A DNA stretch of 16,088 bases from an uncultured bacterium (GTDB lineage: Bacteria > Planctomycetota > Phycisphaerae > Phycisphaerales > SM1A02). Below the pieces are notes generated by a model. That model searched no databases. It was not told where the DNA came from and worked only from the letters and a program-made list of their open reading frames with translations. This document shows, piece after piece, positions 1 through 6,848 of this stretch (within the stretch, counting starts at the first letter, position 1; the number at the start of each line of letters is the position of its first letter). The stretch spans positions 1 through 16,088 of the forward strand of contig CAJACJ010000157.1 of NCBI GenBank assembly GCA_903938205.1, in the 5' to 3' direction. The position numbers and the translations under genes were made by a program.

Positions 1-43
1 CCTTCGGTTGTTCGCGCGTCGCGTTTAATTTCAGTGGGGGCGC

Positions 44-73
44 TCATCCGATTCGCAAAGCATAGGCGGATGA
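44..73. repeat. 7-bp inverted repeat (hairpin)
   Basis: TCATCCG at 44-50 is the exact reverse complement of CGGATGA at 67-73, with a 16-nt loop. It lies just outside the larger 97-344 fold and could be part of the same transcript or a separate protein-binding site. No T-tract follows on either strand, so it is not a typical intrinsic terminator. Confidence 0.5.
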
Positions 74-96
74 ACTTGTGTGCAAAAGCATTTTGT

Positions 97-344
97 GTTT
101 TCGGCTCTTTGCCCCGTCGGAGGAACAGAAATAAATTCTGTCGCTTCACAAGGAAGCGCTCTCTGACGATGTTGCCCGAACCCCGCATTCACGTGGGTTC
201 CCCGGCCATCGTTCCCGATCTTCCACGCCGCGCGAACGCGAGAGGCATGATCATTGACGCAGCCATTAAGTAGGGATCCCTAGGGGTTCGCATCGGTCCG
301 GACGCGTGGTCAAAGGTCACCCAACGGGGCAAAGAGTCGAAGAC
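97..344 (+). ncRNA. Candidate structured RNA or inverted-repeat element closed by a 21-bp helix
   Basis: Positions 97-117 pair with 324-344 over 21 consecutive positions. Thirteen of these form an uninterrupted perfect core (CTCTTTGCCCCGT at 105-117 with ACGGGGCAAAGAG at 324-336). The only two non-Watson-Crick positions, 99/342 and 104/337, are G:U on the plus strand, which weakly favours a plus-strand RNA over a minus-strand one. Inside lie ACAGAA-ATAAA-TTCTGT (125-141), the directly adjoining CGCTTC-ACAAG-GAAGCG (142-158), a compound stem 167-211 (CGATG/CATCG, GCC/GGC, GAACCC/GGGTTC), a CGCG hairpin (229-240) and GTGGTC-AAA-GGTCAC (306-320, two G:U pairs). I do not see the conserved cores of tmRNA, RNase P RNA or SRP RNA. 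The alternative is a MITE-like element: the arms read GGCTCTTTGCCCCGT and GACTCTTTGCCCCGT outward-in, reminiscent of ISL3-family ends, but no flanking direct repeat is visible. Confidence 0.35.
271..285. repeat. Overlapping palindromes TAGGGATCCCTA / CCCTAGGG
   Basis: A perfect 12-bp palindrome (271-282) overlaps a second perfect 8-bp palindrome, CCCTAGGG (278-285). The two share the central CCCTA, so in RNA only one could form at a time. As DNA it could be a dimeric-protein site. It sits inside the larger 97-344 fold. Confidence 0.45.
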
Positions 345-361
345 TTAGTCTATGCACGAAA

Positions 362-910
362 TCAGCGTTCGCCCATTCGTTTTTGCGCTTCTGGCAAAGC
401 AATTTTGTATTGCGCGGCCACGCTGTCAAGTGACTCTGGAACCACGCGCGCGCCGGCCACGGTGGACATGAAATTGGTGTCGCCATTCCAGCGCGGAACA
501 ATATGCGCGTGCGTGTGTTGCGGAAGTCCGGCGCCGCCAGCGCGGCCTTCGTTCACGCCAATGTTCATGCCTTGCGGACGCAGTGCCACATCCACAAGTG
601 CGGCCGCCAAGTCCACCAGACTCCACAAGTGCGCGCGTTGTGTCATGGAGTAATCCATCAGCCGCGCGCGCGCGTCGCCAAGAGCAACTAGCAAGTGGCC
701 ATTGGCATAGGGATATCGATTGAGCAAAATCAAACCGTGTTCGTTGCGATAGACCACGTGTTGCACGTCATCGAGTTGCGGATTTTTCCATGACGCCAGT
801 AAAAAATTTCCGTCAGAGTCGGCGGGCGGATTGATTTTGGATTGCGATGCCTGCGATTCAAGATCGCGGATATATGCCATGCGCCACGGTGCCCACAAAT
901 TGCGTTGCAT
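362..910 (-). CDS. HIT-family nucleotide phosphorylase/hydrolase (Ap4A phosphorylase-like)
   Basis: This 182-residue protein has the histidine-triad active site H132-T-H134-A-H136 followed by IVPRW and NGDTNF, and upstream the conserved N116-I-G-V-N-E-G that lines the nucleotide pocket. The N-terminal LWAPWRMAYI (5-14) is typical of the bacterial branch related to diadenosine tetraphosphate phosphorylases and HIT hydrolases. Members cleave or phosphorolyse nucleoside phosphate linkages in the cytoplasm through a nucleotidylated middle histidine. The exact substrate cannot be read from sequence. Many relatives carry a CxxC zinc motif where this protein has GNFLLASW (34-41), so that site appears absent. 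It begins 30 nt downstream of the zinc-ribbon gene and is probably the last gene of the operon. No Shine-Dalgarno site precedes the ATG. A weak TACTAT hexamer ends 7 nt before it, so a separate leaderless transcript is possible. Confidence 0.93.
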   Translation of the reverse strand: MQRNLWAPWRMAYIRDLESQASQSKINPPADSDGNFLLASWKNPQLDDVQHVVYRNEHGLILLNRYPYANGHLLVALGDARARLMDYSMTQRAHLWSLVDLAAALVDVALRPQGMNIGVNEGRAGGAGLPQHTHAHIVPRWNGDTNFMSTVAGARVVPESLDSVAAQYKIALPEAQKRMGER

Positions 911-940
911 ATTTTAAATAGTACACACTGCCACGGGAAC

Positions 941-2428
941 TTAATTTGATTTCGGTTTCACATCAGCCGAAGGTCCTTGCAACACCCAGGCGCGGCCGCG
1001 ATCAGACCGACCAGTGGTGCGGTCGCTTGTGCGATCGGACACATTCATTGGAATTTCAACTTGACCCGACCACCACTGCGTGATTGGCGCATTGCCATAC
1101 ATGCCCGCCACGCGCCGCGCCAAGATTTCGTCGCCGCGAATACGCAGGGTCCAATTATCGCTCTTTTCAGCGTGATCAAGGGCAATTTGGTCCTCAAGCA
1201 TAATTTCAAATCCAGTGCGCGAGCCACCACGACCGCCGCGCCACCACACATTCAATCGCCGGCGCGGCACGCCATTTTCCATCGCTTCCACAATCATTCC
1301 AAAGGCGATGGCATCCAATTCGCTTGAAGAAGTTTTGTAGGGTTGATAGCTGAACGCATGGCGCGCGTTGCCCTCGGGCCAACGAATCAGTCCAGGTTCG
1401 AAAGCCTCTTTCACAAGCGCGTCCAATTCGGAATTTGCAATGGGGGAAAGAATTTCTTTTGTTGGCTGCACATCAATATTGACTGACTTTGTGACAACGC
1501 CTTTCGCATGCGATCCAAGTGGCGCGTTGGTGGAAGCCGGCAAATTGGATTCCCAGGCGATTGAAATTTCACCATTGTGGGTGCCCACAGGAAGTGAATC
1601 AAAATTGATTGTGAACGTGGTGTTGTTGGCGTTGGCGGCGGTTGCGCGCTGCCAGACTTCGTGCGTGAGTCTTTCGAGCGCGGACGCCGTAACGGGAATG
1701 TCATTGACCGCGGTCACGCGCAAAGTCACTTCCGATTGTGCGGGCCACCAATCCATGACATTCACTGAAATAAATATGGGTTCCACTGAATTCCACTTCA
1801 TGGGCATATCTAAAATAATCACAGGAGCCAGGGCGTTGAGGCCTTGTTCAATTTCATCCATGGTGGCATCGGACACTGGCGCATTAGGTGGAAAAAGGTC
1901 AATTTTCTCGACAATGGAAGCAAATTTATTCAGCCATTGATAACTCCCAGGCGTGGCCCACGAGTCGCCGTGGACGCACTGCGAAAGAAGCCGCAGTCGA
2001 TTGGCGTCGCTCATTTCGCCGCGCATTAAACAGTTTGCCAAGTACAAAGGAATTTCTCGAAAGGTTTCGCCGTCGTCGGCCAAAGGCAACATGGCAATGA
2101 CCATGCGATCTGGAAACAGCGACCACCAACTTCGTGTTGAAAGTTGGTCGCGCAACCATAACGTTCCAGTCATCAGGGCAAGAATTGCAATCGTGGCCCA
2201 GCCATAGCGACGCCGCGTGCGAAATAAATTGCCCTCAAAAATTGTGAGGTAGCCACACTCGTTGCAGCGAAATGGAAATCGCTCTTGCACATGATGCCAG
2301 CATTTTGGACAGCGCCGTTGGCCCCGCGAGCGATCCCAAAAGAGAGACCACCACAAAGAATAAATAATGGTTGTGGCGAACAGCAGCACGCTGATCCACA
2401 CCAGGATCAAAGTGGTCTCGAAGTTCAT
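941..2428 (-). CDS. Membrane-anchored zinc-ribbon protein of unknown function
   Basis: I do not recognise a named family for this 495-residue protein. A hydrophobic helix (about 7-29) is followed by a four-cysteine zinc ribbon, C40-P-K-C43 and C55-N-E-C58, separated by 11 residues. A second helix (about 76-92) follows, and then about 400 residues without further obvious helices. If both helices span the membrane, the ribbon is on one side and the large C-terminal domain is on the same side as the N-terminus. Short CPxC zinc ribbons next to membrane helices are, to my memory, common in Phycisphaerae. I chose the ATG at 2428 because it falls 7 nt after the permease stop (2436). An upstream in-frame start at 2506 would lie inside the permease gene and add a Cys/Arg-rich non-hydrophobic leader. 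The position between an exporter and a HIT gene suggests a part in the same envelope operon, but its role is unknown. Confidence 0.85.
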   Translation of the reverse strand: MNFETTLILVWISVLLFATTIIYSLWWSLFWDRSRGQRRCPKCWHHVQERFPFRCNECGYLTIFEGNLFRTRRRYGWATIAILALMTGTLWLRDQLSTRSWWSLFPDRMVIAMLPLADDGETFREIPLYLANCLMRGEMSDANRLRLLSQCVHGDSWATPGSYQWLNKFASIVEKIDLFPPNAPVSDATMDEIEQGLNALAPVIILDMPMKWNSVEPIFISVNVMDWWPAQSEVTLRVTAVNDIPVTASALERLTHEVWQRATAANANNTTFTINFDSLPVGTHNGEISIAWESNLPASTNAPLGSHAKGVVTKSVNIDVQPTKEILSPIANSELDALVKEAFEPGLIRWPEGNARHAFSYQPYKTSSSELDAIAFGMIVEAMENGVPRRRLNVWWRGGRGGSRTGFEIMLEDQIALDHAEKSDNWTLRIRGDEILARRVAGMYGNAPITQWWSGQVEIPMNVSDRTSDRTTGRSDRGRAWVLQGPSADVKPKSN

Positions 2429-2435
2429 GCGTTGT

Positions 2436-3728
2436 TCATCGCGCCTTGATCCAGCGCAGAAGTTCCATTGGACTTGGCGGCTTGCCTTGCATGAGCACGC
2501 CAACACGGAACACGCGCGCGCCGGCCCACAAGATAGCCACCACGGTGGCCGCGCTCACAAATATGGCAAGCAATGCTTGCATAAGAGGAACGGATTCGTT
2601 TGCGCCGGTCAAGCGAAGGATCATCACAAATGGCGCGGCGGGGGGAATGAAACTGCACACCGTGGCCAAAGTGCCGTTGGGATTTTCCACTATTGGAAAC
2701 CACAAAATCAGCGGAACTGTAAGCAAAATCATGGCTGGACCGATCAGCGATTGCGCCTCGCGAAGGTCTGACACCGCGCTGCCCAAGCTGACCATGATCG
2801 CCGCCACGGTGAAGTACGCCAATGGGAACCACACCACCAACCAAAGCAAGTGGGGCAGCGGAACAACATCCAACATTGCAACCGCGCCAAGACCCGCAAG
2901 TCCCACGCCGCCGTACATCAACAACATCACGCCAGCCACGCCGGCTTGTCCAACTAATTTTCCACAGAGCAACTCAATGGGGCTCACGGCCGAAAGCAGT
3001 ACCTCCATCACGCGGCTGGATTTTTCCTCAATGGTGGATGTGAGTAAATAATTTCCACTTGTGATCACAGCCATCCACAGCAGGACCATGAATCCCGCTG
3101 GAACCAACATTCGTAATTGCGCATTTTCACTGGATTCACTGCCATCTGGAGAAACGCGTCGCGTGTCTATTTTGGGGCGCGCCAAAAGTTTCGTGATCTG
3201 TTCATAGTCCTCGTCGGCTTTGGACACGCGCACTCGGGTGACGGCCTCACGAAGTGATTTCTCCAAGATGGTTGTGTGTCGTGGACTGGCTTCGCTTGGA
3301 ATCAGAAGTTCCGTGGATGGACCATCGGCGTTGGACGAGATGATGATCAATGCTTGAAGCGAACTATCCCGAAGTTGCAGGCGCAAATCTGCGGCGCGGG
3401 ATGGGTCGGGCACACTTTCCACGGTCAGCGCAACATCGGTTGTGGAGGTGTTGGTTGCGTCCTCGTCCAAATCAATGGTTTCGGCCGGAGTCTTGCGAAG
3501 CGTGATTTCAAGGGCTTTTGCAATGGAATTTGATGGATCGATCACCGCCACGCGGCCCGTGAGCGGCGCGGTCTTTGAATCGATCAACAGTGGTAGTAAT
3601 GGAATTGCGGCGAACATGATGCCAGGCAAAATGATGGCGCCAATCAAGAAGCCCTTGGTGAGAACCGTGTAGCGGAAATCGCGCCAGGCGATTACGCGTA
3701 TGCGGCGAGTTGCTCCGCGCTCAGCCAT
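2436..3728 (-). CDS. ABC-2 type exporter permease (NatB/YhaP-like)
   Basis: This is the membrane subunit of an ABC exporter, 430 residues. One N-terminal helix (about 27-48, FLIGAIILPGIMF) follows the short cytoplasmic MAERGATRRIRVIAWRDFRY, as in NatB-type permeases. A long extracytoplasmic domain (about 50-205) comes next, then five clustered hydrophobic segments in the C-terminal half (about 209-233, 255-285, 292-318, 328-347 and 380-405). The stretch EEKSSRVMEVLLSAVSP before the second segment is a hallmark of the ABC-2 group related to sodium exporters. It overlaps the ATPase gene by 8 nt (3721-3728), and an AAGGTGA Shine-Dalgarno site lies inside the end of that gene, so translation of the two subunits is probably coupled. 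The cargo is unknown. NatAB exports sodium and other relatives export drugs, peptides or lipids. The linked LolA-fold genes point towards an envelope substrate. Confidence 0.93.
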   Translation of the reverse strand: MAERGATRRIRVIAWRDFRYTVLTKGFLIGAIILPGIMFAAIPLLPLLIDSKTAPLTGRVAVIDPSNSIAKALEITLRKTPAETIDLDEDATNTSTTDVALTVESVPDPSRAADLRLQLRDSSLQALIIISSNADGPSTELLIPSEASPRHTTILEKSLREAVTRVRVSKADEDYEQITKLLARPKIDTRRVSPDGSESSENAQLRMLVPAGFMVLLWMAVITSGNYLLTSTIEEKSSRVMEVLLSAVSPIELLCGKLVGQAGVAGVMLLMYGGVGLAGLGAVAMLDVVPLPHLLWLVVWFPLAYFTVAAIMVSLGSAVSDLREAQSLIGPAMILLTVPLILWFPIVENPNGTLATVCSFIPPAAPFVMILRLTGANESVPLMQALLAIFVSAATVVAILWAGARVFRVGVLMQGKPPSPMELLRWIKAR

Positions 3729-4692
3729 GGGTCACCTTGACTTGTTCTGTGGCGGAGGTTGCCTCGAATTTTGTAAATGAGTCGCCGACTAATTTCACAA
3801 AGACATCATCCAGCGTGGCGCGTTGCAATTCCACCCGGCGCAAAGGCGTGGCGCGCATGATCTCCACCATTGCGCGCTGAGGATCCACGCCTTCAAGTAG
3901 TCGAATCTCAAATGATTTTTGCTCGAGGGACCAACGCATGGATTCAATTCCAGCCACCACTTTCAGCGCTTGTGTTGCGGCATCAATGGAGTTGGCGGGT
4001 TGCGCCAAAATAGTGCGCGGATCAAATCGGCTATGAATTTGGGACATGGTTTCGTCCAGTACTTTTTCGCCCTTGTGGATCAGCAGCACTTGATCACATA
4101 AATCTTCCGCCTGTTCCATTTGATGCGTGGAGAATAAAATCGTGGTGCCACTTTCTTTCAACTGACGCACCACCGAACTGAGTAGGCGGCGGTTCACAGG
4201 GTCAAGGCCGGAAAATGGCTCGTCCAAAATCAACAAGGGGGGTTCATGCAAAACCGCCCCAACAAACTGCAATTTTTGCTGCATTCCCTTGGAAAGTTCT
4301 TCGCAGCGTTTTTGAGAAACGTTGGGTAATTCCACGCGCTCAAGCCACGATCGAATACGCACGTCGGCATCGGCGCGCGCAATGCCTTTCAGTTTGGCCA
4401 TAAAACGTAGAAAATCCGCCACACGCATTTTTCGATACACGCCGCGCTCTTCTGGCAAATATCCAATGCGATCTTTGGCGTCAAGCGCGGAGCCGTCAAG
4501 CACTGTGATTGAACCCGAGTCCGGAAGCAAGATGCTCATGACCATGCGGATGGTGGTGCTCTTACCCGCGCCGTTTGGTCCAAGAAATCCACAGACTTGC
4601 CCGCGCTGAATTTCAAAACTGACATTGCGCACAGCCTGCAACGCGCCAAAGCGCTTGTTCACATTTGCAAGTTGAATGACAATATTTTTCAT
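3721..4692 (-). CDS. ABC exporter ATP-binding protein (NatA/YhaQ-like)
   Basis: This 323-residue cytoplasmic ATPase powers the ABC-2 permease encoded next to it. It shows Walker A GPNGAGKST (38-46), the Q-loop-region sequence GYLPEERGVY (77-86), a signature LSKGMQQKL (133-141), Walker B LLILDEPFSGLD (153-164) and the switch histidine in FSTHQ (H190). The signature has K in place of the usual second G. This LSKG-QQK form is characteristic of the NatA/YhaQ branch with a C-terminal DUF4162-type domain, which fits the extra roughly 110 residues after the nucleotide-binding core. The start ATG at 4692 lies 34 nt after the preceding LolA-like gene. There is no Shine-Dalgarno site (AACACTTTC precedes the ATG). 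Family and pairing are secure, but the transported substrate is not known. Confidence 0.95.
   Translation of the reverse strand: MKNIVIQLANVNKRFGALQAVRNVSFEIQRGQVCGFLGPNGAGKSTTIRMVMSILLPDSGSITVLDGSALDAKDRIGYLPEERGVYRKMRVADFLRFMAKLKGIARADADVRIRSWLERVELPNVSQKRCEELSKGMQQKLQFVGAVLHEPPLLILDEPFSGLDPVNRRLLSSVVRQLKESGTTILFSTHQMEQAEDLCDQVLLIHKGEKVLDETMSQIHSRFDPRTILAQPANSIDAATQALKVVAGIESMRWSLEQKSFEIRLLEGVDPQRAMVEIMRATPLRRVELQRATLDDVFVKLVGDSFTKFEATSATEQVKVTHG
3732..3738 (-). promoter_or_regulatory. Shine-Dalgarno site for the permease gene
   Basis: AAGGTGA on the minus strand ends 3 nt before the permease ATG, inside the last codons of the ATPase gene. It is one of only two clear Shine-Dalgarno-like sites among the ten visible gene starts, and it supports the overlapping start at 3728. 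Confidence 0.6.
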
Positions 4693-4726
4693 GAAAGTGT
4701 TTTCAGAAAATGATGTTCGAAAAAGT

Positions 4727-5554
4727 TCAGGGCTTTATCTTAGGGGCATCAATTGAAGAAGAGGTCGATGTTTTTTTCAATGGGTCTTGACCCTTGGAAA
4801 GTAGTACAACTTCAGTTGGCGGCGCGAACAAGGCGGAATCAATTGGATCGCCAGAAATGGTGGTGAAATCACTTGTGGTGAGCGACTCGCCGCGCCGAAT
4901 AGAAATGCGCCGCGGAATATCCAGCTCACCGACTTTGGTCCACGCTTCAATGGTCATCACGGTGGGCACCCCTGAAGTTGCGGCTTCCGAAGTCTGCAAA
5001 ACCCGCATTTTCCCGCTGGATTCTTCAATCCACGCCGTGGCCTCCAGGCCTTCGCGGTCCTTCATGTCAACGCGCCGGCACATTACACCATCTTTCATTT
5101 CCAACGGACCAAGTTTGCGATTGGGAAATCGTTCAAAGATGGCGATCATCATTCGGTAGGGAAGCACACCGACAGACGCGGTAAGCACGCCGCGTCGATC
5201 CAGTAGGCGCCACGAACCGTCGATCGGACTTCGCAACCACGCCAAGTCTCCGTTGGTTCCGCTTTCCATACTTTGACCGCCAGGCAATTTCTGTATGACT
5301 CGGAATTTTTCAGGACCCGCGCCTTGAACAAGCATTTGTATTTGCGTAATGCCTTGCGGTGAACTGACCACTCCTTCAATGCGCAGCGATTGAATTTCTT
5401 TTGTGCCACCAGTGACATCAATGACTCGTTGCACAACTGCGTCCACGGTTGGTTCATTGGTCGGTTTGGCTGGAGCCGCAAGTTGATTTGCGGAAGCACC
5501 CAGGCAAAAACCCAAGAGCGTGGTTACAAAAACTTTTTGATAGCCAAGATTCAT
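4727..5554 (-). CDS. Secreted LolA-fold protein (outer-membrane lipoprotein-sorting-like), paralogue B
   Basis: This 275-residue protein opens with a signal peptide (MNLGYQKVFVTTLLGFCLGASA, likely cleaved after residue 22), so it acts in the periplasm. The rest reads like the half-barrel fold shared by LolA/LolB and bacterial lipoprotein-sorting proteins: a helix with VDAVVQRVIDVTGG, then alternating strands with the motif NGDLAWLRSPIDGSW, then QTSEAAT and a final SALFAPP segment. The same order of motifs occurs in the neighbouring gene (5611-6744), so the two are tandem paralogues of low identity. No lipobox cysteine follows the signal sequence, so it should be soluble. It starts 56 nt after paralogue A and ends 34 nt before the ABC ATPase, which suggests it serves that exporter as a periplasmic carrier or sensor. 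The assignment rests on fold-level resemblance. Specific function is unproven. Confidence 0.75.
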   Translation of the reverse strand: MNLGYQKVFVTTLLGFCLGASANQLAAPAKPTNEPTVDAVVQRVIDVTGGTKEIQSLRIEGVVSSPQGITQIQMLVQGAGPEKFRVIQKLPGGQSMESGTNGDLAWLRSPIDGSWRLLDRRGVLTASVGVLPYRMMIAIFERFPNRKLGPLEMKDGVMCRRVDMKDREGLEATAWIEESSGKMRVLQTSEAATSGVPTVMTIEAWTKVGELDIPRRISIRRGESLTTSDFTTISGDPIDSALFAPPTEVVLLSKGQDPLKKTSTSSSIDAPKIKP

Positions 5555-5610
5555 GATGAATAGAACGTCATTGAAATACGGTGTTTTTCAACAGATCTGG
5601 TCACGTGGAA

Positions 5611-6744
5611 TTATGGATTTCCGCTGGCTGGTGGGATTGCGGGTGGAGGTGTTGGCGCAGCTGCGGGCGGCGTTGTTGGAGCGGGTGTGGTTGGTGTGGG
5701 CGCAGCACTTGTGGCCGATCCATTGGTCGCAGCTGGTTTCACTCGAATTCGATTCGCCGGCTTCTTTGCGCCGCTCGCTGCGCCAGCCGCTGCGGGGTTC
5801 TTGGCGCCACCTACAAGCGCCTTAATCTCTGGTGGCAAATGAAAGATGGATGGATCAACTAATTTGTAATCCACTGAATCAACAACAAGAACTTGTTTCA
5901 TGTTCATCGCTTCAACATCAGTGCGCGTGGCAATTTTCACGCCATCAAATTCCTTGTAGTCACTCATAATGGTGGTCGACGGCATTTTGCCCATAGGGCT
6001 TTCCACGGTCAGCACCATGCCACGCGTCAAGCCAGTTTGGATTTCGTAATACAAGGCGCCATCTCCAGGACCGCCAGAAACAATAATTTCATAGCAAGGA
6101 ACGCCGCCAAAATTGACCGCGCCTTTGGTTTCAGCTTTGTCCCAAATCTTGCTTGGATCAAGGTCTTTATACATGTCGCTGGATTTTTTCAGTTCCTCCA
6201 ACATAGGACCCTCAATCAAGCTTGGTCCTTGCATTGGGTTCATGCTCCAACCCACTGTGCCGTCGAAACCTTGTGTGATTTTTCCAACACCTGGAAATTC
6301 CATAATGGAGAGAATTTTATTTGGAGCAAGCGAAATGATTTCCAATTTGCCAGACATACCAGCCGCTGTCATTGACAATGTTCCCTTGGTCACCATGGAA
6401 GTATGTTTGCGAATAGCCGCTTCACCGCCAATGGCAGCGATACCTTTTGTGAAAATATCGTTGGCGGTTGGAAGTGGTCCCGCGGGTTGAGGATTCAGCG
6501 GCGTGATGAATGCGTTTGGGCTAGCACCTGATGTCGCTGGCGCGGCGGGGGTGAGTTCATCACCTTGACCAACTTTTTTTGGTGAACTTGAAGTTGCGGG
6601 TGGGGGCGTGGTTGGACTTGCGGCGGGACTTGTTGCCGCGGGCGTCTGATCAGCGCTTGGCTTTGAACCAAAGGCGTCGCCTTGCGCGTGCAAAGTTGGT
6701 GCGAAGAAAGCCAAGGACAGAATGACAATTGCGAATGATTTCAT
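5611..6744 (-). CDS. Secreted LolA-fold protein with Pro/Ala/Thr-rich flanks, paralogue A
   Basis: This 377-residue protein starts with MKSFAIVILSLAFFAPTLHA, a signal peptide probably cut after residue 20. I chose the ATG at 6744 because it gives this signal peptide and has an AAAGGAA site 4 nt upstream. An earlier in-frame start at 6861 would bury the signal. A low-complexity linker rich in Pro, Ala, Ser and Thr (about 27-90) precedes a LolA-like domain (about 95-310: ANDIFTKGIAAIGG, GFDGTVGWSMNP, YYEIQTGLTRGM, DPSIFHLPPE). A second Pro/Ala/Thr tail (about 335-377) ends the protein. The domain matches paralogue B motif for motif. Such flanks are typical of flexible segments that reach through or attach to the cell envelope. 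It is the first gene of the proposed exporter operon, 162 nt after the S41 gene. Confidence 0.75.
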   Translation of the reverse strand: MKSFAIVILSLAFFAPTLHAQGDAFGSKPSADQTPAATSPAASPTTPPPATSSSPKKVGQGDELTPAAPATSGASPNAFITPLNPQPAGPLPTANDIFTKGIAAIGGEAAIRKHTSMVTKGTLSMTAAGMSGKLEIISLAPNKILSIMEFPGVGKITQGFDGTVGWSMNPMQGPSLIEGPMLEELKKSSDMYKDLDPSKIWDKAETKGAVNFGGVPCYEIIVSGGPGDGALYYEIQTGLTRGMVLTVESPMGKMPSTTIMSDYKEFDGVKIATRTDVEAMNMKQVLVVDSVDYKLVDPSIFHLPPEIKALVGGAKNPAAAGAASGAKKPANRIRVKPAATNGSATSAAPTPTTPAPTTPPAAAPTPPPAIPPASGNP

Positions 6745-6748
6745 GGGG

Positions 6749-6755
6749 TTCCTTT
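6749..6755 (-). promoter_or_regulatory. Shine-Dalgarno site for LolA-like paralogue A
   Basis: AAAGGAA on the minus strand, followed by CCCC and the ATG at 6744. It decides the start in favour of 6744 over upstream in-frame codons at 6801 and 6861. Confidence 0.65.
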
Positions 6756-6848
6756 GAAGAGCGACAAGTGTACCTTTGAAAATCAAAATTCTTGTGAGCA
6801 TGATTGTGCGATCTGGGTTTGAAAGGCAATGCGCATGAAGTGATTGAA

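Larger units (their letters stand above)
1..361. other. Non-coding, hairpin-rich intergenic region
   Basis: No convincing gene lies in this stretch between the window edge and the end of the HIT gene. The one longer open frame (34-273, plus) has an arginine-rich composition unlike a folded protein and no recognisable motif. Instead the region carries many perfect short inverted repeats: TCATCCG/CGGATGA (44-50 with 67-73), CAAAA/TTTTG (83-87 with 91-95), ACAGAA/TTCTGT (125-130 with 136-141), CGCTTC/GAAGCG (142-147 with 153-158), GAACCC/GGGTTC (178-183 with 195-200) and TAGGGATCCCTA (271-282). A long helix pairs 97-117 with 324-344. This density is seen directly. Its meaning (structured RNA or mobile-element remnant) is inference. 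Confidence 0.7.

Noticed and set aside
34..273. 79-codon plus-strand open frame in the left intergenic region
   Set aside because: Arg-rich, no domain or signal, no ribosome site, and it crosses several strong inverted repeats including one arm of the 97-344 helix; more likely non-coding.
1368..1940. 190-codon open frame antisense to the zinc-ribbon gene
   Set aside because: Shadow of the minus-strand gene; composition is low-complexity Ser/Thr/Ala and has no domain.
2429..2506. Longer N-terminus for the zinc-ribbon protein starting at 2506
   Set aside because: It would lie within the permease coding sequence and put a Cys/Arg-rich segment before an otherwise standard N-terminal membrane helix.
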